From: Micractinium sp. NFX-FRZ | Taxonomy: Eukaryota; Chlorophyta; Trebouxiophyceae; Chlorellales; Chlorellaceae | Direction of reading: 5' to 3' | Length of the DNA stretch: 64,000 nucleotides | Assembly: GCA_029339195.1 (NCBI GenBank) | Contig: JAPTJF010000001.1 | Location: forward strand, 496,001-560,000 | Part shown: positions 43,098 through 53,800 of the stretch, one piece after another | Numbering within the stretch: the stretch's first letter is position 1 | Layout of the letters: each line of letters begins with the position of its first letter | Program-made: the position numbers and the translations under genes | The notes under the pieces: model-generated | Told to the model about the DNA's origin: nothing | Databases searched by the model: none | Seen by the model: the letters and a program-made list of their open reading frames with translations, nothing else

Positions 43098-43908
43098 TCA
43101 AAGCAGAGGACGGAGCGAAAGTGCGGGCCCGCGGGTGAGGGCCGGCTAGGCAGTGGCGGCGGTGATGTGGCGGTAATGACCGACCTGCGCCCGCATGTGA
43201 GCTGGTTTCCTCACACCAGTGTTGCTAATTCCATGGAGGCTACGATGGAAAAAGGAAGTTGACGTCCCTGGCATGCCATGGATCCAGTGGATGAGCACTG
43301 TTGACATCAATAATTCAAGAAGGTAGCGCACGGGCGCGCGGTGCCGGGTGCCGGCCTGGCTGGTGCAGTTGGCAGCCTGCCCTCTGCAGAGCCACACACA
43401 TTTGCGTGTGTGTTTACATGCCTCAGGTTCGAGGTCAGGATGAGCGGCGCGGGTGGCGGCACAGGCAGCAAGCGGTGCGGCGGCTGCCATATGGTGCGGT
43501 ACTGCGGCATTGCAACGAACCATCAGTCTGTGCAAGGTGGTGGGGAGTTGTGCAAGGCGTGGCGCAGGAGTGTGCCAGTCGGGAGAGTGGAGGGGAGATC
43601 AGCTGTTGAGATGGTTCAATGATAGGGGGTGGAGCGCACGATTTGTGTGCCCTGACTGCTGAGCTCAAGAGTGCCAATGGGCTTGGCTTCAAAACAGGTT
43701 GGCAGTACGCATGCAGCGGATCAGAATGTGCATGGGGTGTGCTTGGAATGGTGAGACTTTATCACATGCAAATTGCAAGTGATTGGTGGCCTGCCAGGCT
43801 GGCACAACAGCTGGGCACAATACGGTTGGGAGCAAGCTAGAAAGGGGGGCAGACAGCACACTCTGGTCTTGTGCTGTGTATCAATCTAAAGTGCTCCGAC
43901 GCCCCAAC
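43098..43908. other. Intergenic region with MYND-like fragment
   Basis: Promoter side of the GILT gene and 3' flank of the next minus-strand gene. The only recognisable content is at 43440-43600. Confidence 0.55.
43440..43600 (+). pseudogene. MYND-type zinc-finger fragment
   Basis: The plus strand reads SKRCGGCHMVRYCG, then a segment with missing cysteines, then LCKAWRRS. The first half matches the CxxC...YC core of MYND fingers, while the second half lacks the spaced Cys/His ligands. No flanking exons were found, so it is called a relic. Confidence 0.5.
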
Positions 43909-46900
43909 CTAGGCCGCCGCTGTCTCCTGCCAGTGCGCCCGCAGCGCCGCCGCCAGCTGGCACGCGGCTGGAAGCACGGCACCGCGAATGGCGCCCAGCT
44001 GGGCGGGCGGTGGGCTGTCATTTGGCAGGGCAGCAAGTGCGCTGGACAGCTGCTGAGTGCTTGCCGCCAGCTCCTGCTGCACCCTCCCCATCTCTGGGGC
44101 GACTACACCAGCGCTAACAGCCCCGCCCTCGGGAGCCGTACCTGCCAGCGCCTCCTCTGCCGCCCGCTGAACAGCTGCCAGAACGTGCAAGCAGCCACAA
44201 GACCGCCCCCCGCCTGTGCCTCTGGGCTGGCCCCCTCTGCCGGCAGCCCCGCCAGCATGTCTTCGAGCAGGCCGCTGGTCATCAGGTGGACTGCCAGGCG
44301 AGGCGTCCTCTGCGCATCCTGCAGCACGCTGCCCCAGCACAGCGCCCGCACGGGCCCTCCCTGCAGGGGAGTGGGGTGAAGCAACAAGAAGTGTGCGGTC
44401 GAGAGATGCCGGGGTGTCTGCTGTGCACAAACCGCTAGTGCAAGCCCTCAAGGCGTTTGCCCGCACAGCAGGCGCGCCACAGCTGAGAGGCAGATAGCAC
44501 ACAGAGCTTTACCTCTGGCACGCAGCGCAGGAGCTCCCCAAGCAGGCCCCACAGCTCTGGGTTGCGGGCAAGGCCCGGCGGTCCGTAGGATGCCATAGCC
44601 GCCAGGGAGGAAGCCGCAGCCGCGCAGTGGAGGGGGCTCTGCATCAAGGCCTCTCGGGCGCCGCCCAGCACCTTCCGGAACGCATCCCACTGGGCAGCAC
44701 AGACTGCCTGCGCGGCCCTGCATGCTCAGTGCGTGGGGGGCAGTGGGGAGGCAATGGGTCGGGTCGCCGAATCGGGGGCAGCAGCGTAAGCTTACCAGCA
44801 GTGCACCGCTGAGCCAAAAAGTGTGGCCGTTCCCAGGCAGGCTGCGACCCATTGCGGCACTTTGCGATGGTCTACCAAAAAGGAACCCCCAACTCCCTCA
44901 ACAGGCATATGCTGTATGTGCCAGGGCAAGAAGCTCACCCGCCATCCACCAGCCCTCCCTTGTGTGCCACCATGCAGGCGCCGAAGGAGTCATTGAGCAG
45001 CGGCAGCAGCTGCAGCAGCGGCGGCTGCTCCTCTGAGCGCAGCAGGCGGCCCAGGGCCTCAGGGTGCTGGTCAGCCCAGGCCACCAGCTGGCAGCTGGCA
45101 GCGTGCAGCTGCCGTGCAGCTTCTTCCACCTTCACAGTACTGCCCGGCTGCTGGTGCACCATCAGCCGCACTGAGGCGCTGTCCCCGAGGGACACCTGCT
45201 GCAGCACCTGGTGCACAGCTGCGCTGTGCTCCTCCTTTTTCTGCTCCTCCTGCTGCAGCTGGTTGCGGAAGGCTGGGCCGCACAGGCGCTGGCCGCAGCC
45301 GACAGCCACGCTGTGAGCGAAGCCAAGAACTTCCCCGGCCAGCTGCGGGGGCGCTGCCTTGCGTGCCAGCTCAGCAGGCGCGTCACCCCCCGACTGCTCG
45401 TGAATCAGCTGGGCCGCCCCCGCAAGCGGCGGCAGTGCCTGCACAGCGTGGTTGGCAGCCTGGAGCCACTGCACGGCGGACGCAGCAGGCCAGCGCCGGC
45501 GGCTGTCGGCGCCCGCCAGTGCTTCATCGCTGCCTGAGGCGGCGACTGGGTAGAGCACGCTCAAGATGCTGGTCCAGGCCGTGCACAGCGTAGCAGCAGG
45601 GCGGACGCTGTACCCACGCGCCTCCTCCCCCTGCACCCCAGCCGCCAGCTTCAGTGCGCTGCCCAGCGCGGGCAGCGCGGGCAGCAGCTGGCACGCCATC
45701 TCCCGGGTGCGCTGCCGCAGCTCCTCCCTCTTTGCCGCATCTGCCTCCTCATCTTCGTCTGGCAGGCGTAGCGCAATGACTGCCGCCAGCCTGGCCAGGT
45801 TGCTGTATTGCTGTAGGCGTGCCTCGGGGAGCTCGCCAGCTGCCAGCCCCTCTGCCGATGGCGGGTGCAGCATCAGCTGTGCAAGCTTGGAGAGCAGCTG
45901 AAGCGCGCCCGCCTCCCCTGCCGGCTGCATGATACCCCGCACATCGATCGCACTGGTGGGGCCGGCGGTACCGCCGGTACCGCTGGTACTGCCCCCCTCC
46001 TCGTGCAGCTTTGCCAGCAGCGCAGGGCGCAGCGGTGAGGAGGCCAGGATGCCTCCACTGTGTCCTGCACCATGTTTGTCATAAGCACGCAATGTGCAGA
46101 CACCCTAGTGAGAGGACGCAGTCGATGGAAATGTGGTTGATGGAGACGTTTCATGTCAGCGTTACAAAAGGTGCACTGAGATTGTGCCATGTTTGCCGGC
46201 CAGCGCACCTGGCTCAGGCTGAACTTTGAGCTGCCCATGGCTAGCGCCGTCACCAGCATGCCCTCCAGGCTGCCCGCCAGGTCAGCATCCGCCTCGAGGG
46301 CGTCGCCGTGGCGGGAGAAGGGGGCGATGTGGGCGATGTAGTCCAGCAGGACGTCAAATCCGCTGGGCAGCCACGGCGAAGCACTGTCGTCGCCTGCACG
46401 CAGGTACCCACGTGGCACGTCGAGGGGGAGGTGCTCAGCAGCGGGTGAGCTGGGCACACAAGGCATGTCTAGGTGCACGTGCTTGGGTGCTCAAGTAAGA
46501 CTGGGCACCCCGCGGCGCAAGACGGGTGGCAGGCGCACCTGCAGAATGACGCACGCCTGGCAGGTGGAAGGACAGGCAGCCAGCTAGCAGGCCGGGCCGC
46601 CCTGCAGGTGGCCGCCTTGCCACACACAACAGATGCCCAGTCCCGGCCCCCCTAGCCTGCACCACAAAGTACCTCACTCACCCATTCGGAGGTTGGGAAG
46701 GATGTCGGATTCGAGGTGGCCCACCACCTCCCTCAGCCAGGCCAGCAGGGCCTCTGGCGGCGCCAGCCACTCAGCAAAGTCCGGTAGTGCCTCCGCCTCC
46801 TGACACAGCTGTGCTGCCAGCATGAGGGCCAGGATCTGCTGCTTCGTCGCGCTGGCCAGCTGGCTGGCAAAGCCAGCCGTGAGCATCGCGGTGCGGGCCG

Positions 46901-47656
46901 GGTCGGCGCCCGCCCCAGCCGCCGCCGCAGCCGCAGCGTGCAGCTGGATGGCGGCGGGAGCGTGGGCCGCCACCAGCCGGCCGCTGCCCAGCAGCAGCTG
47001 CACGAATCGGCACAGCTCCAAAGCATCCTCCTTGCCGACCCCCAACACGTGGGCCAGGCGCACGCAGGCGACGCTTGTGAGGCATGCGCTGAAGCACAGG
47101 AGGGCGGGGGCCCCCAGGAAGTGGCTGGCGCCGCTCTCCATGAGGGCGGCAGGCTCGGACAGCAGCGCCTGCAGGGGGGCGTCCCAGGAGGCGCAGGCGC
47201 CGCCTGCCTGGCGCAGCAGCCTGCATGGGCGGATTGAACAACGGGTGAATGGGTGAGTGATCAGCAGGGTGGAGTGATCAACAGGTGCATGGGGGCAGTG
47301 AACAACAGGAGGAGAGGTGGCGGCGGCGTCAACGGCGGGCGCTGAACCACCTTGGGCTGCCCGTCCAAGGTGAGCCTGGCTCTTCCTCATGGCTAACGTG
47401 AGCCTGCCACCCAGATGCTGGGTCAGATGAGGAGCGTTGCAGGCAGGCCTGCGGTCCTTGGTCGTCGTCACCTGAGCAGCTGGGCTCGCTCCTCGGCGCT
47501 GGGCTGCTCCTCCTCCAGGGCTGGGTTGAGGCTGAGGTTGTGCCACTTCTTGGCGGCCGCTGTTAGGCCCGATGCATCGGTGCTGGCCGAGGGCGGGGCG
47601 GAGAAGCGATCCAGCAGGCCCTCGAGCCCATGGCGCAGCTCTGTCCAGAGCGACAT
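43909..47656 (-). CDS. Large helical protein of unknown family
   Basis: I do not recognise this family. Exons: 47656-47472, 47220-46682, 46393-46209, about 46062-44939, 44717-44513, 44360-44142, 44091-43909; roughly 840 aa. The protein begins MSLWTELRHGLEGLLDRFS and is almost entirely Ala/Leu-rich amphipathic helices (SLEGMLVTALAMGSSKFSLS, LQLLSKLAQLMLHPPSAEGL, LLQLLPLLNDSFGACMV), suggesting an ARM/HEAT-like scaffold. No signal peptide or membrane span. Two uncertain points: the phase of the junction between exons ending 46209 and starting near 46062 does not close with the obvious sites, and the last intron would be only 50 nt. Without that intron the protein ends at 44103. Confidence 0.65.
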
Positions 47657-48140
47657 GGCGCTGATGAGAGGCAGAGGTGGGTGCTGGGGAAGAGTTGAAG
47701 GCGAGAGGAGGTCGGAACAAGGGTTTGTGCATGGGCGACCAGCATGGCGCATGAACACAGGGCGGCTCTCTTGTAGCGGCAGTGCACATCTAAGGCAAGC
47801 TTCGGTCTAGCCAGCCATTCCCCATTGGGGTGCCTCCCCGCCTCCTTTTATGGTGGGGTCGTGGTGCTGATGCTGTGGCAGTGCCTGGGCCAGCGCTGCT
47901 CGGTCGTGCTGCCGACCCGCAGCGTGCCATCCCCGCCCGCCTCGTTACCGAACTGTGGCAGGCAGCTCTGCCCTCTGCCGCAGCCCTGTCATTATGTGCA
48001 GCTCTGAGGATGACCTCACTCAATTACACAATGGCACAGGGCACGGTGGTTGGGCTGGCATGACAGGACACATGTGTACAGGCTCCCGCCTGTCTGCTGC
48101 CCATTCCTTGGCGGCTGACATGTTGGCCACTGGCACGTCG
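47657..48140. other. Spacer between two minus-strand genes
   Basis: 3' flank of the DUF2237 gene and promoter of the helical-protein gene. No other feature was seen. Confidence 0.55.
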
Positions 48141-49372
48141 CTACTGCGTGTCGCGCCCAACGGAGACGGCGTGCTTCTGCAGCTCAGCCAGCTCCACAAA
48201 CTGCAGGGTCTTGTCATGAGAGGCCTCCAGCACCACGGGAGGCGCCACCCCCGCCAGCATGGCCTCACGCCAGCGGGACGCGCACAGGCACCAGCCGTCG
48301 CCCTCCTTGAGCCCCGGGAACCTGCCGGGAAGGGACGCAGGGCGAGGGGCAGGGGGAGAGAGAGGAGAGGGGCGGTCAGGGCAGTGGATCGGGCTGAGCA
48401 CTGGGCGTGTTTGGCGGGCATGGCGACGCTGCTGGGCTGCTGCCCCAATGGCGGCAGGATGGCAGCTGGGCAGCTCTGCTGGCCAGCGTCCACTGGCGAT
48501 GGCGGCAGACGAAATGGCACACCACCCACATGTAGACAGGGCCCATACAGACCCAGCAGGTATGCACCGCTGGCCAGCCGACCACCGCGGGCACGGCTTG
48601 CGCTACGGCACCCCTGCCCACCTATGTCTGTACTGTGGGCTCCCCAGTGCGCAGCTGCACACAGTGGTTTGTGCCCGGCACCCATTCGCTTACTCCACCT
48701 GTGCTCTGGCTGCGGCGTGATCCAAGCTTACCCCGCGTGTTACTTCCAGAACACGCCTCCACCGCACCTCCCCCCTTTCCAGAATGGCCAAGCTACCCCC
48801 ACACATAGCTTCCCAACTACATTCCATACAATTGCTCACCTGTACTCTGGGCGTGGCGTGATCAGGTCGTTGCCCAGCCCCCGCGTGTACTCCAGGAACT
48901 CAGCGGTCACCTGGGCACACACGGTGTGGGTGCCAAAGTCCGACGGCCCCGTGTCACACCGCCCGTCCCTGCGGGGGGCAGTGTGGGGAGGAAGGACCAC
49001 AAGGCATGAGACGCAGGCGGACGGCAGCACCATGCCACAGAGCGAGCCAGAGACATCAAAGCCGCCCCAAACCACAGCCCTTCCCCGCGAATGCCAACAG
49101 CCCTCTCACACCAACACACTTCCTCCGCCCCTTCGCAGTGGACACAGGAGGGCTCACCGGAAGTATCCCGTCATGGGGCTGGTGCTGCACACACCCAGCT
49201 CCTGACCCAACACATTCTTGGGGGTCCCAGGCTCCCCGGCATCAGAGCTGGTCGAGAATGCGGCACGTGTGGCGCCAGCGCCGGCAAACACCGCAGCAGC
49301 GCCGATGGCGGCGGCAAAGAAGAGGGACTGGATGGCCACCCGCGGTGCGGATGGGGAGAGGGAGGAGATCAT
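48141..49372 (-). CDS. DUF2237 family protein with membrane/transit N-terminus
   Basis: Conserved protein of unknown function found in bacteria and eukaryotes. Three exons in phase: 49372-49158, 48968-48840, 48321-48141 (174 aa). The whole domain is present: KNVLGQELGVCSTSPMTGYF, RDGRCDTGPSDFGTHTVCAQ, EFLEYTRGLGNDLITPRPEY, FPGLKEGDGWCLCASRWREA, GVAPPVVLEASHDKTLQFV. The conserved Cys residues (CSTSP, RCDTG, HTVCA, WCLCA) suggest a metal or redox role, which is inference. The first 45 residues contain a hydrophobic stretch (LFFAAAIGAAAVFAGAG), fitting an organelle presequence or anchor. An in-frame Met at 49426 is an alternative start. Confidence 0.88.
48688..48762 (-). pseudogene. Decayed copy of DUF2237 exon 2 end with its donor
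   Basis: cacctgtgctctggctgcggcgtgatc...ccccgcgtgttacttccag matches the genuine exon 2 end cacctgtactctgggcgtggcgtgatc...ccccgcgtgtactccag (48838-48897). It lies in intron 2, about 150 bases away. Confidence 0.85.
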
Positions 49373-50816
49373 GGGCGTTGAACCACGGCGGCTGTGCCTG
49401 CAGGGGCGGGCCAAAGAGGGAGGCATGCGGTGAACGGCGGGCAGGCGCTCCCGCAAGAGCGGCGGCACCTCCACTTCACCGGCACAGCCATACAGCTCGC
49501 TCACACGCCATCTGTGTCCACATACGACATTGGGAAGCGCCAGTGGCGCACCTACGCGAGCTCCGAGAAGCAACAGAGCCGGAGACGCCGCTTCGCGCTG
49601 TGGGTCCCGCAACACACTTGCTGCCAGAGAAACCGGCGGATTTGGCTGCAACCGGGCGATGGGCTCCTGCAGCCTTGCGGACCGCTGCAGGTGTGGGGGG
49701 AGCGGCAAAGGAGAGCGAAGCTGCCATGCGGTGTTCGCCAAACAGCCGTGTTAGAGGCTTGCGAGGCGGGATGAATTGTTGATCAGCGAGGGGGATCGGC
49801 TGCGCCCACCCAGGCATCGGCCTGAGCACATGGTGTATTCTGCCACGGCGCCCCACCCGCCCAGCAGCGCTCACAGCAGCAGCGACGTATTCCCCCTCTC
49901 CCACCTCTTGCCTACATTGAAACTGTGAACGGTGTTTCATACATGTCAAACGCACTGGTCACCTCCAGATGTCCCCCTTCCAGCGGTAGTTCCGCCCCAC
50001 TGCGACTTGCAGAGGTGTGAATGACCGGGACGCGCGGGCGGCTCACGCAGGGTTGGGCGGGGACTGCGGCGCTGCCCATACTTGGGGGTGCCCTGCAATA
50101 TTTGAATTGCGCACTGCAGCATCCCAGTGATCCATCAATACCATGTGGGCGATCCCTTCGCCTCCCAGTTTGTGTGCCTGCCACAGCGGGGAGCAGACTG
50201 AGCAGCCGGCACCAATGATTTGAGGGGCTCTCATCGCATTTTTTCATTTGCCTTCAATATTTGAAAGTGCTTGGAGCTTACATTGCGATGTTTGATGCGG
50301 CTGCGACCTGCCGCATTTGCAGATGAATGCAAAGGAGGGGCAGCCTGCTGTCCGTAACGCTCCGTCTTGCCGCACGGTGGATGGGACCCTGCACACTGTG
50401 CGTGAGGAGGGCATGCCGTACACGCAGGAAATCCATTGCAGTCCCGCTGCCTCAACATGTACTCAGGGGAGGGTGTTGAGACTGCTGCCGAACGTAAGCG
50501 CCACCCTGGCGGCGGCCACCCTGGCGGCGGCCGCGCCCAAGACCGTCCCAGCGGGACTCCAGCCGCACTCTTCTGCGACCCGCCCTCCCAGAGCCTCTAC
50601 CCGCTGCCTTCACTGCCTGGCGCCCACACAGGCCGCCGCATTGGAGCACACGGCGCTTTGCAGCAGCCTGTCCCTCCCTGCGCCCCCGCACCCCCAAGCA
50701 CCGTGCTGTTTATGCCTGAGCGCTGCCAACACCTTCAACAGTCTACTAGAGCACAGCACCGGCGCCGCAGAGCGCACCCAGAGGACCGACCCCCTAACTA
50801 CACATAAGGAGCAAGG
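49373..50816. other. Divergent intergenic region (1.4 kb)
   Basis: This lies between the DUF2237 (-) and eIF5 (+) start codons. A local AT-rich patch lies near 50230-50290, and a short tandem (accctggcggcggcc twice) near 50505. Frames here do not splice into a recognisable product. Confidence 0.55.
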
Positions 50817-53800
50817 ATGGCGTCAATTAATATTGGTGGGTGACAGGGCGATCAGCGGGGCGGCTGGAAGCCCACATGCAGGCCTGCGGCCTCGCCTCAC
50901 CCCCTGCCTTCCCTCTCCTGCAGGCGGCGAGAATGCCGGCGATGCATTCTACCGCTACAAGATGCCCAAGCTGGCGGCGCGGGTGAGGCACGGTCGGGGA
51001 CGTGCGTGCGAGCAGCTTGGCTGCCGCCGACGCCGCACTGCCGCCGCCGCTGCCGCGAGCGCTGCCCGCCTCACCTGCCGGCCCGCCGCCTGTGCCTGCA
51101 GATTGAGGGGCGCGGCAACGGCATCAAGACCAACGTGGTGAACAACGCCGAGATTGCAAAGGCGCTGGAGCGGCCGCCTGACTGTGAGCCCTTGCTGCTA
51201 CCTGCGAGCTGCCGGCGCTGCCGCTGCCTGCTGCTGCCAGCACCCACCCGCTTGCCCTGTGGCTGCCTTGCCGGCGTACAACCAAGCCTGCACACTTGTG
51301 GGAAGCTGGACTACACCTTGGACTTGCCTTGTTCAGGTTGCAGTTGTTGCCGGTTGCCGCCCGCTGCTCCATCACTGGCCACCGTCGCCCGCTGGCCCCT
51401 GGTTTTAGGCCCCTTTGCTGCCCTCCTCTCTTCATCTCCTCCCACCCGATCCCTTGAGACAACCCCTGCCCTTTCCACACGCAGACACGCTCAAGTACTA
51501 CGGCTTTGAGCTGGGTGCCATGGTCAACTACGACAAGAAGAGGTAGGGGTGTGCTGTTTTGTGTGAAGGGGGGAGGGCAGCGGCCGTGCTGCCTCTGTTG
51601 CTCCTTGTCGTTCTGTTCATAAGCTGACTGCACTCTACTTGAATGCAAGCGGTGGACAAGGGGGTGGAGACGGGGCGTCTCTTGCAGTCACACCTGGCCC
51701 TGCCGCCCCACCCACCCCACCCCGCTTGCCGCGTGTGTCCCTGCAGCGGCAACTCGATTGTCAACGGCGCGCATGAGGCGGGGCGGCTCAGCGAGCTGCT
51801 GGAGGGCTTCATCAAGAAGTGAGTGCTTTCAAGTTGTAAAGTTTTTTGCAGGAAACATTGGGGGCGTGGTCGGGGAGAGGAAGTGCTGGAGGGGGACGTG
51901 GTGGGCAGCAGCAGGGCGGCGGCAGCCGGGGCGCAGCTGAGCGACCCCGCGGCCGTGCAGCAGTCAACTTGTGTTGCCCCAGACACCTGTTTTCCTACCG
52001 CCTTGCATCTCCGCAGACACCTGTTTTCCTGCTACCTTGCAACTCCGCTGTGCTATTCGTGCAGTCTTTGGGTTGTACGTGCACCATTCATTGCTAAGCT
52101 TCCGGCCACGTCTGTGTTGTGCAGGTTTGTCCAGTGCTACTCGTGCGGCAACCCCGAGACGGTGATCAAGATCAGGAAGCGGACGGAGACGATTGAGCTC
52201 AAGTGCAAGGCCTGCGGTTTTGTGAGGTGAGGGCCGGGACTCCTGGGTGCAAGGCGTGCAGCTTTGTGAGGTGCATCCAGAGCAGGGGTGGTGTGGAGAC
52301 TTGTGGCGGCAGTTGGGGCGGGTGAGTAGTTGGGGCGCGCGGGTGACGCGGGTGCGGAGCTGCCCTTTGCGCAACCCCACCCGCCCTGCTCCTGCTGCCT
52401 CACCCACACCACCGCCGCGGCCGCTGCGCCCTGCCTTCTTTCCCCGCCTTTTGCCCTCACCATGTGTGTGCTCTCTTCACCCGCCCGCAGCGTGGTGTCC
52501 GCTGCCAGGGAGAAGGTGGCGGGGTTCCATCATTAAGCGCGCTCACCCCCTGCTTGCCTCCACCTTGTTGTTGTTTCCCGCCCGCAGCGAGGTGTCTCCC
52601 AAGGAGAAGCTGGTGGGTTACATCATCAAGAACCCGCCGGAGGAGAAGCTGAGCAAGGCGGAGAAGAAGTGAGCGGGGGGCGGAAGATGGGTGGGGTTTA
52701 TGTGTGGCTGTGGGCGCACAGCAGCCGGAGCAGCACTCAGCTGCTGAAGAAAGAGCGAGGCGGGGACGATGCGAGTGGCTGCAGGCGCTGGGCAGGCGGC
52801 AGGGCGTCAAGGCGGCAGGGCGTCAGGCGGCAGGCGTAGGGCAGGCAGCAGGGCGTCAAGGCGGCACTCTCAACGCGGCACTGGTGCTTACTGAACACGC
52901 ATGTGCTGTCCGGTTGCCCTCGACAGGGTGAAGAAGGCGGAGAAGGAGCGGCTCAAGGGGATTGAGGAGCTGGAGAAGAAGGACAAGAAGGAGAAGAAGG
53001 AGAAGAAGGACAAGAAGGACAAGAAGTGAGTTCGCTGCGTTTTCAAGGCTTGGTGCAGTGTGGTGGATTGCATTGGGAGCGCAGTGCGTGTCCGGCGTGC
53101 GTGCGTGAAGCAGGGGCGCTCAGCTGGCATGCAGGCGCTGCTTGCGTCTGGCGGAGTTTGTCCCTCTGCCACATCACCTGCACCACACACACATCCAGCG
53201 CATCAGGCAGCGCCACCTGGCACTGCAAAGAACCACCTTCACCCGTGCCCTGCGCTGCCCCGCACCCTGCCTGGCTGAATCTGCAGGAAGAAGGGTGACG
53301 AGGAGGTCAACGGCTCTGAGCGGGCGACGGAGGAGGGGTCGGCAGCGGGTGATGATGATGACGAGGAGGAGGAGGACGATGATGACGTGGAGTGGCTGGC
53401 AGACACCTCTGGTGGGTTTGTGTGACTGTGCCTTGACTGGACAAGAGACAAGAGGGGGCAAGGGGCAGCAGGCAGGATTGGTCGACTTGGAACAGCTGGC
53501 AGGTACCCTAAGGAGTTGTTGCTGTTCTTTTCTTGTTATCGTGGGGGTGAGGCTCAGGGCTGAGCGTGACGGGAGCGGCGGCGGGCGCGTGGGCGCATCC
53601 AAACCTTGGCGCAGCACCTGGCTGCCCCTCTGCTGCTGCTGCTGTCCTGGCCACTGCGAGGTGGTGAGATGTCCTTTGGCTTGTGCGCATCAGCCTTGCT
53701 CAGCACACCAACGCCTGCTCTTCGTTCCGTTGCCCCCCCCCTGCAGAGGAGGCGATGCGGGCGCGTGCCGCGGAGCAGCTGTCGGCCGCCACGGCCGCCC

